A DNA stretch of 10,011 bases from Gammaproteobacteria bacterium (GTDB lineage Bacteria; Pseudomonadota; Gammaproteobacteria; S012-40), in NCBI GenBank assembly GCA_015491615.1, contig WFVN01000013.1, positions 1 through 10,011 on the forward strand. Direction: 5' to 3'. The notes under the pieces are model-generated. The model worked only from the letters and a program-made list of their open reading frames with translations, was not told the DNA's origin and made no database searches. A program made the position numbers and the translations under genes. Shown here piece after piece: positions 6,178 through 10,011 of the stretch. Position 1 is the stretch's first letter, and every line of letters starts with the position of its first letter.

Positions 6178-6854
6178 CGCGTCCCCAGAACAACGATGGT
6201 CTTGCCGGAGACCTGGATCAGCCCCTGCTCCTCCAGCTCCTTCAGGACGCGCCCGGCCATCTCCCGAGAGCAACCGACGATGCGCCCCAGCTCCTGGCGG
6301 GTGATGCGGATCTGCATGCCGTCCGGGTGGGTCATGGCGTCCGGCTCGCGGCACAGGTCCAGGAGGGTGCGGGCGATGCGGCCGGTGACGTCCAGGAAGG
6401 CCAGGTCGCCCACCTTGCGGGAGGTGCGCTTGAGGCGCGCGGCCATCTGCCCGGCCAGTTCGAACAGCAGGTCCGGGTCCTCGTGCGCCAGGCGCCGGAA
6501 CTTGGCGTAGCCCATCTCCCCCAGGACGCACTCGGTGCGCGCCCGCACCAGGGCGGTGCGCCGCGGCTGGTCCTCGAACAGGCCCATCTCGCCGAAGAAA
6601 TCGCCCTTGTTGAGGTAGGCCAGAACGATCTCCTTGCCCTCCTCGTCCTCGATGATCACCGCCACCGAACCCTCGATGAGGTAGTAGAGGACGTCCGGGG
6701 TGTCGCCCTCGTGGATGATGACGCTCTTGGCCGGATAGCTGCGCCGCAGGCAATGGGAAAGGAAGCGGTCGATGACCGGGTTGCCGGTCTTCGCCTGGCG
6801 TTCGCGCCCCTCGGCGAAGCGGGACAGGGGGGCATCGAACGGGACCTGACTCAT
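6174..6854 (-). CDS. crp: cAMP receptor protein, Crp/Vfr-type global transcription regulator
   Basis: A homodimeric DNA-binding regulator controlled by a cyclic nucleotide. The 226 aa have an N-terminal cyclic-nucleotide-binding domain (about 30-130), the dimer helix (about 130-150) and a C-terminal helix-turn-helix (about 187-208). Much of the chain matches E. coli CRP by eye, including KVGDLAFLDVTGRIA, DAMTHPDGMQI and the end GKTIVVLGTR. Ligand contacts are kept: E89, R99, T100 (Ser83 in E. coli), R140, T144 and S145. The DNA-reading residues R197, E198 and R202 (GCSREMAGR) are also kept, so TGTGA-like sites are expected. It has about 16 more N-terminal residues than E. coli CRP. The ATG is supported by AGGAG at 6 nt, and no later start is seen before residue 90. 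It is divergent from osmC and converges on trpC. Vfr of Pseudomonas lies between the same neighbours. Xanthomonas-type Clp is less likely because its cAMP residues are changed. Confidence 0.94.
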   Translation of the reverse strand: MSQVPFDAPLSRFAEGRERQAKTGNPVIDRFLSHCLRRSYPAKSVIIHEGDTPDVLYYLIEGSVAVIIEDEEGKEIVLAYLNKGDFFGEMGLFEDQPRRTALVRARTECVLGEMGYAKFRRLAHEDPDLLFELAGQMAARLKRTSRKVGDLAFLDVTGRIARTLLDLCREPDAMTHPDGMQIRITRQELGRIVGCSREMAGRVLKELEEQGLIQVSGKTIVVLGTR

Positions 6855-6860
6855 GAGGGA

Positions 6861-6865
6861 CTCCT
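6861..6865 (-). promoter_or_regulatory. Ribosome binding site fixing the crp start
   Basis: Read on the minus strand, AGGAG lies 6 nt before the ATG at 6854. The frame remains open further upstream (to 7079), but only as a shadow of osmC, so this site decides the start. Confidence 0.7.
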
Positions 6866-6884
6866 CTCCGGGAACTCGGCTGCG

Positions 6885-6894
6885 TGCTAACATA
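6885..6894. promoter_or_regulatory. Candidate overlapping divergent -10 elements for osmC and crp
   Basis: On the plus strand TGCTAACAT (6885-6893) is an extended -10 for osmC, with a start near 6900 and a leader of about 25 nt. On the minus strand TATGTT (6889-6894) could be the -10 of crp, with a weak TTCAAC element 19 bp upstream. The two hexamers share five bases. The whole crp-osmC gap is 70 bp, so both promoters must fit here. No clear TGTGA-N6-TCACA site is visible in the gap. Confidence 0.4.
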
Positions 6895-6924
6895 TCGGCT
6901 TTTCTCCGGACGAGTTGAACGCGC

Positions 6925-7347
6925 ATGAAGGCACGCTTGAAGTGGGTCGAGGGGGTCCAGTTCGTGGGCCATGCCGACAGCGGCCACCCGGTGGTCCTGG
7001 ACGGTCCGCCGGAAGGGGGCGGTCGCAACCTGGGCCTGCGCCCCATGGAACTCATCCTCCTGGGCACCGGCGGCTGCACCGCCTACGACGTGGTGCACAT
7101 CCTCACTCGCGCCCGCCAACCCATCGTCGATTGCGAGGTGGAGCTCGAGGCCGAGCGGGCCGAGACCACTCCCAAGGTGTTCACCCGCATCCACATCCAC
7201 TTCATCGTCAGCGGCCGCGAAGGGCTCAGCGAGCGACAGGTGGCCCGCGCGGTGCAGCTGTCGGCGGAAAAATACTGTTCCGCCTCCCTCATGCTGGGGA
7301 AGGTGGTGGAGATCACCCATGACTATGAAATCCGCATCGTCGATTGA
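6925..7347 (+). CDS. OsmC/YhfA-like thiol protein
   Basis: A small cytoplasmic OsmC-fold protein of 140 aa. Members of the OsmC/Ohr superfamily reduce hydroperoxides with two cysteines. The YhfA branch, divergent from crp in E. coli, has no well-established substrate. The two expected cysteines are present: C51 at the start of the central helix (LGTGGCTAYDVVHIL) and C118 (KYCSASLML). The RPMELILLGTGGC segment (39-51) is typical, and length is normal. The ribosome binding site is weak (GGA at 6908-6910). It is divergent from crp with a 70-bp gap, an arrangement also found in E. coli and Pseudomonas, which supports the YhfA-type assignment over organic-hydroperoxide resistance Ohr. The following VOC gene overlaps its 3' end by 29 bases, so the two are probably translated from one transcript. 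Confidence 0.9.
   Translation: MKARLKWVEGVQFVGHADSGHPVVLDGPPEGGGRNLGLRPMELILLGTGGCTAYDVVHILTRARQPIVDCEVELEAERAETTPKVFTRIHIHFIVSGREGLSERQVARAVQLSAEKYCSASLMLGKVVEITHDYEIRIVD
7308..7311 (+). promoter_or_regulatory. Ribosome binding site deciding the VOC gene start
   Basis: GGAG lies 7 nt before the ATG at 7319, inside osmC. Alternative in-frame ATGs are at 7325 (13 nt away) and at 7370, which has only a C-rich stretch upstream and no Shine-Dalgarno match. The domain itself begins at the 7370 ATG, so the first 17 residues depend on this call. Confidence 0.5.
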
Positions 7348-7735
7348 ACGCCCCCCCGCCCACCGGGGCATGCGCCACGTGGCCCTGTTCGTGCAGGACC
7401 TCGCCGCCTGCGAGCGTTTCTACGTGGAGCTGTTGGGCATGACGGTGGAATGGCGCCCGGATCCGGACAACGTCTATCTCACCTCCGGCAACGACAACCT
7501 CGCCCTGCACCGCGCCCCCGGCCCGGTGGAAGGGCCGCAGCGCCTGGATCACATCGGCTTCATCCTGCCCCGGCCCGAGGACGTGGACGCCTGGTACGAC
7601 TTCCTGCGCGCCCACGGCGTGCCCATGAAGACCGCCCCCCGCACCCACCGTGACGGGGCGCGGAGCTTCTACTGCCAGGATCCCGACGGCACCACCGTGC
7701 AGATGATCTACCACCCCCCCATCGCCGACCGCTGA
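7319..7735 (+). CDS. VOC superfamily (glyoxalase/dioxygenase-fold) protein
   Basis: A 138-aa protein made of two beta-alpha-beta-beta-beta modules of the vicinal oxygen chelate fold: about 17-67 and 75-133. Candidate metal ligands are H20 (MRHVALFV), H64 (NLALHRA), H78 (LDHIGFIL) and the residue in the DPDG hallmark segment, which is Q128 (DPDGTTVQMIY) where Glu is usual. Members include glyoxalase I, ring-cleavage dioxygenases, epimerases and fosfomycin-type thiol transferases. The sequence does not say which, so I give no function. The start at 7319 is chosen for its ribosome binding site; starts at 7325 or 7370 are possible. It lies between osmC and speD, overlapping osmC by 29 bases and ending 14 bases before speD, so an electrophile or peroxide-stress role with OsmC is plausible but unproven. 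It may be extra relative to the Pseudomonas version of this cluster. Confidence 0.85.
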   Translation: MTMKSASSIERPPAHRGMRHVALFVQDLAACERFYVELLGMTVEWRPDPDNVYLTSGNDNLALHRAPGPVEGPQRLDHIGFILPRPEDVDAWYDFLRAHGVPMKTAPRTHRDGARSFYCQDPDGTTVQMIYHPPIADR

Positions 7736-7749
7736 GCAACCGGACGACC

Positions 7750-8583
7750 ATGCCCCGTACGTTCAATTCCAAGATCAAGCTCCACGGCTTCAACAACCTC
7801 ACCAAGTCGTTGAGCTTCAACATCTACGACATCTGCTTCGCCCAGACCGCCCAGCAGCGGCGCGAGTACATCGAATACATCGACGAGGAATACAACGCCG
7901 AGCGCCTCACCCACATCCTCACCGAGGTGGCCCACCTCATCGGCGCCAACATCCTCAACGTCGCCCGCCAGGACTACGAGCCCCAGGGGGCCTCGGTGAC
8001 CATGCTCATCTCCGAGGAACCGGTGAGTTCCGCCGCCTTGGCACGCGAGGAAGGGGCCGAGGCCCCCGCCCCCGGCCCCCTGCCCGACGCGGTGGTGGCG
8101 CACCTGGACAAGAGCCACATCACCGTCCACACCTACCCGGAGAGCCACCCCCACAACGGCATCTCCACCTTCCGCGCCGACATCGACGTCTCCACCTGCG
8201 GACGCATCTCTCCCCTGCGCGCCCTCAACTTCCTCATCCACAGCTTCGACTCGGACATCGTCACCCTAGACTACCGGGTGCGCGGCTTCACCCGCGACGT
8301 GGACGGCACCAAGCACTTCATCGACCACCGGATCAACTCCATCCAGGACTTCATCGCCGAGGACACCAAGGCCCGCTACCAGATGATCGACGTGAACGTC
8401 TATCAGGAGAACATCTTCCATACCAAAATGCTCCTGAAGGAGTTCGATCTGGATAACTACCTGTTCGGGATCTCGGAGTCGGACCTGGAGCCGGCCGAGG
8501 CCGAACGCATCCACCGCAACTTGCGCCGGGAGATGCAGGAAATCTTCTACGGTCGCAACATGGGCGAGCCGGGTAACCAGTGA
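7750..8583 (+). CDS. speD: S-adenosylmethionine decarboxylase proenzyme
   Basis: Decarboxylates S-adenosylmethionine to provide the aminopropyl donor for spermidine. The chain cleaves itself to form a pyruvoyl cofactor. The 277 aa match the E. coli SpeD type (class 1A, usually about 264 aa). The N-terminus carries LHGFNNLTKSLSF (11-23), and RQDYEPQGASVTMLISEEP lies at 73-91. Cleavage is expected before S122 in HLDKSHITVHTYPE, with C150 (VSTCGRISPL) in place of the conserved E. coli Cys140. GFTRDVDGTKHFIDH (179-193) and NVYQENIFHTKMLLKEFDL (216-234) are also diagnostic. Some extra length is a five-residue longer Ala/Pro/Glu-rich linker (about 93-108) just before the cleavage region, the rest at the termini. 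The ribosome binding site is weak. It follows the VOC gene by 14 bases and converges on coq7. A spermidine synthase gene is not in the window. Confidence 0.97.
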   Translation: MPRTFNSKIKLHGFNNLTKSLSFNIYDICFAQTAQQRREYIEYIDEEYNAERLTHILTEVAHLIGANILNVARQDYEPQGASVTMLISEEPVSSAALAREEGAEAPAPGPLPDAVVAHLDKSHITVHTYPESHPHNGISTFRADIDVSTCGRISPLRALNFLIHSFDSDIVTLDYRVRGFTRDVDGTKHFIDHRINSIQDFIAEDTKARYQMIDVNVYQENIFHTKMLLKEFDLDNYLFGISESDLEPAEAERIHRNLRREMQEIFYGRNMGEPGNQ

Positions 8584-8591
8584 CGGCCCCG

Positions 8592-8607
8592 CCGCCTTCA
8601 AAGGCGG
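8592..8607. terminator. Small hairpin between convergent speD and coq7 (weak terminator candidate)
   Basis: CCGCCTT (8592-8598) is complementary to AAGGCGG (8601-8607), giving a 5-7 bp GC-rich stem in the 14-base gap and across the coq7 stop codon. Neither strand has a following T-tract, so it does not look like a standard intrinsic terminator. It could block transcription from both sides only weakly, or protect 3' ends. Confidence 0.25.
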
Positions 8608-9242
8608 TAGGCGGTGGTGGTCATGACGCGGGAAGTGAGGCGCATGAGGGCGCGCACGGGGGGGGGAAGGGGTGCGGCGCCGGCGGCGCGGGCGGTGTCG
8701 GCGTGGTGGATCTCGTCCTCGCGCATCTGCTCCAGGATGGCGCGGCTACGTCGGTCCTGCTCGGGCAAAGCGGCCAGATGGCCGTCCAGGTGCCGTTCCA
8801 CCTGACGCTCCGTCTCCACCACGAAGCCCAGGCTCCAGTGGTCCCCTACCCAGCCGGCGAAGGCGCCGATGGCCAGGGAGCCCCCGTACCACAGGGGGTT
8901 CAACACGCTGGGGCGCCCGCCCAGCTCCTCCAGGCGCCGTTCACACCAGTCCAGATGATCGTTTTCCTCCAGGGCGGCGCGCTCCATCTGCGCGCGCACC
9001 TCGGGCAGCTCGGCGGTGAGGGCCTGCCCCTGGTAGAGCCCTTGGGCGGAGATCTCGCCGGCGTGGTTGACGCGCATGAGACCGATCACATGGCGCCGCT
9101 CGGCCTCGCTCAGCTCCGCCTCGGGGATGTCGCGGGCGGGATAGGGACGCTCGGTGGTGGGCGGCGGCGCCGCCAGGGTGCGCAGCCCCTGGTCCACCGT
9201 CATCAACACCCGGTCCAGCAAAGAATAACGACGCGCGACCAT
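8598..9242 (-). CDS. coq7: Coq7-type 3-demethoxyubiquinol 3-hydroxylase
   Basis: A membrane-associated di-iron monooxygenase that hydroxylates demethoxyubiquinol in one of the last steps of aerobic ubiquinone synthesis. It replaces the flavoprotein UbiF in bacteria that lack it. The 214 aa include the iron-binding pattern: E63 (MRVNHAGEIS), E93 with H96 (ALEENDHLDW), E143 or E145 (FVVETERQVE), and E177 with H180 (REDEIHHADTA). The segment AIGAFAGWVG (124-133) fits the hydrophobic membrane-contact helix. The ATG follows the GlcF-like stop after one base and has a strong GGAGGG ribosome binding site at 7 nt. Coupling to the upstream gene is likely. Near the 3' end nine consecutive C on the coding strand encode Pro192-Pro194. 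The gene converges on speD. Confidence 0.95.
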   Translation of the reverse strand: MVARRYSLLDRVLMTVDQGLRTLAAPPPTTERPYPARDIPEAELSEAERRHVIGLMRVNHAGEISAQGLYQGQALTAELPEVRAQMERAALEENDHLDWCERRLEELGGRPSVLNPLWYGGSLAIGAFAGWVGDHWSLGFVVETERQVERHLDGHLAALPEQDRRSRAILEQMREDEIHHADTARAAGAAPLPPPVRALMRLTSRVMTTTAYRL

Positions 9243-9243
9243 T

Positions 9244-10011
9244 TCACGTCCCTCCGAGGCGATCGGCCAGGAAGGCTAGCGGATGGCGCACGGGGATGTC
9301 CACCCCAGTTTCCTGGAGCCCCGCGGCCAGGTGCAGGCGGCAACCCACGTTAGAGGTGAGCACCTCACCCACCGCCAACGACTGCATCACCTCCAACAAG
9401 GGCGCGCGCAGGGCGCGGGCCTGCTCCGGCTCATGAAGCACCCGCGAACCGGCGGCGCCGCAACAACCGTAACCGGCCGTCAACGGCACCACCTCCACCC
9501 CGGGCAGGCCCTCCAGGAGGTTCCGGTAGAGATTCGGTCGGCGCAGCACGTTGGCCTGCGTGCAGGGCACATGCAGGGCCACGCGCACCGGCGTCTCCAC
9601 CCACGGCCCCAGCCGCTCCCGCCCCAGCCATTCCCCGGCATCCGCCACGCGGCGGGCGAAATCCGCCCCCTCGGGCCCCAGCACCCGCTCGAAATCACGC
9701 AAGTGGGCGGCGCAACCGGTGGCTGTGGAGAGCACCGTCTCCACCCCGGCGAAGGCCGCCACCAGGGCGCGCGCCTGGGCCCGTCCCCGTTCCCGGCGGC
9801 CGTCGTGCCAGGCCAGGGCGCCACAACACCCTTGCTCCCGCGGTACCACCACCTCGTAGCCAGAGCGGGTGAGCAGGTCGATGGCCGCGGCGAGGGTGTC
9901 CGCGTCCCAGAGAGAAGCCACACAGCCGAGCAACAGACCTACCGTGCCCCGCCGCTCGCCACGGGCTGGGTAACGGCGTCGCCAAAGTGGCACGGACGGT
10001 AACGGCGGCAC
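9244..10011 (-). CDS. GlcF-like (Fe-S)-binding oxidoreductase subunit, C-terminal part
   Basis: The C-terminal 255 residues of a protein with two cysteine-rich CCG domains, as in glycolate oxidase subunit GlcF, LutA and heterodisulfide reductase-like proteins. The first domain shows GC30, GCCG (C62, C63) and TGC100. The second shows VPC150, GCCG (C183, C184) and NVGC224. The spacing and the NVGCRLHLAAGL then PVRHPLAFLADRL ending resemble GlcF most, which would pass electrons from glycolate oxidation towards the quinone pool. The reading frame runs off the right edge. GTG at 10011 is only the first possible start in the window, and about 150 residues with two ferredoxin-type 4Fe-4S motifs are expected beyond it. 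No glcD or glcE is in view, so the donor substrate is uncertain and the symbol is withheld. It lies one base upstream of coq7. Confidence 0.82.
   Translation of the reverse strand: MPPLPSVPLWRRRYPARGERRGTVGLLLGCVASLWDADTLAAAIDLLTRSGYEVVVPREQGCCGALAWHDGRRERGRAQARALVAAFAGVETVLSTATGCAAHLRDFERVLGPEGADFARRVADAGEWLGRERLGPWVETPVRVALHVPCTQANVLRRPNLYRNLLEGLPGVEVVPLTAGYGCCGAAGSRVLHEPEQARALRAPLLEVMQSLAVGEVLTSNVGCRLHLAAGLQETGVDIPVRHPLAFLADRLGGT
9250..9255 (-). promoter_or_regulatory. Strong ribosome binding site of coq7 inside the GlcF-like gene
   Basis: Read on the minus strand, GGAGGG ends 7 nt before the coq7 ATG and lies within the last codons of the upstream Fe-S protein gene. It fixes the coq7 start and points to coupled translation of the pair. 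Confidence 0.7.

Noticed and set aside
7351..7357. C7 run near the start of the VOC gene, possible phase-variation tract
   Set aside because: Seven C is common at this GC content; the C9 run in coq7 is the only one long enough to note.
5239..7371. 710-codon minus-strand frame across trpC, crp and osmC
   Set aside because: Antisense to well-identified genes and out of frame with crp; repetitive Gly/Ala/His content with no domain.

Overview
The window is a very GC-rich, tightly packed chromosomal segment from a gammaproteobacterium. Three things suggest this: a Crp/Vfr-type regulator close to E. coli CRP, a Coq7-type ubiquinone hydroxylase, and the gene order trpG-trpD-trpC / crp / osmC / speD / coq7. 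That order matches the trpG-trpD-trpC-vfr-osmC-speD-coq7 block I recall from Pseudomonas aeruginosa. High GC and a GlcF-like gene beside coq7 would fit a Chromatiales or Ectothiorhodospiraceae-like lineage, but the exact taxon is inference.

Layout, left to right. (1) Bases 3-2392, plus strand: a periplasmic M23 peptidoglycan peptidase (5' end cut by the window edge) and anmK, the anhydroMurNAc kinase of cell-wall recycling, with a 1-base stop/start overlap. (2) Bases 2347-3525, minus strand: citrate synthase, whose 3' end overlaps anmK tail-to-tail by 46 bases. (3) Bases 3526-3728: a divergent intergenic region with candidate extended -10 promoters for gltA and trpG and a possible CRP site. 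(4) Bases 3729-6177, plus strand: trpGDC, all junctions overlapping, with trpE absent. (5) Bases 6174-6854, minus strand: crp/vfr, which shares a CTAG with trpC that ends both genes. (6) Bases 6855-6924: a 70-base divergent crp/osmC promoter region. (7) Bases 6925-8583, plus strand: an OsmC/YhfA-like protein, a VOC (glyoxalase-fold) protein and SpeD. (8) Bases 8598-10011, minus strand: coq7 preceded by the C-terminal part of a GlcF-like Fe-S protein cut by the right edge.

Together the genes cover envelope turnover and recycling, entry to the TCA cycle, tryptophan synthesis, a global cyclic-nucleotide regulator, thiol/electrophile stress functions, spermidine precursor supply and the quinone pool. 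Almost everything is housekeeping. I see no mobile element, CRISPR, RNA gene, integrase, toxin-antitoxin pair or defence gene, and no convincing undescribed system. The points worth a second look are local: the overlapping gene ends, the compact divergent promoters, the VOC gene inside a conserved block, a possible CRP site between gltA and trpG, and a C9 tract in coq7.
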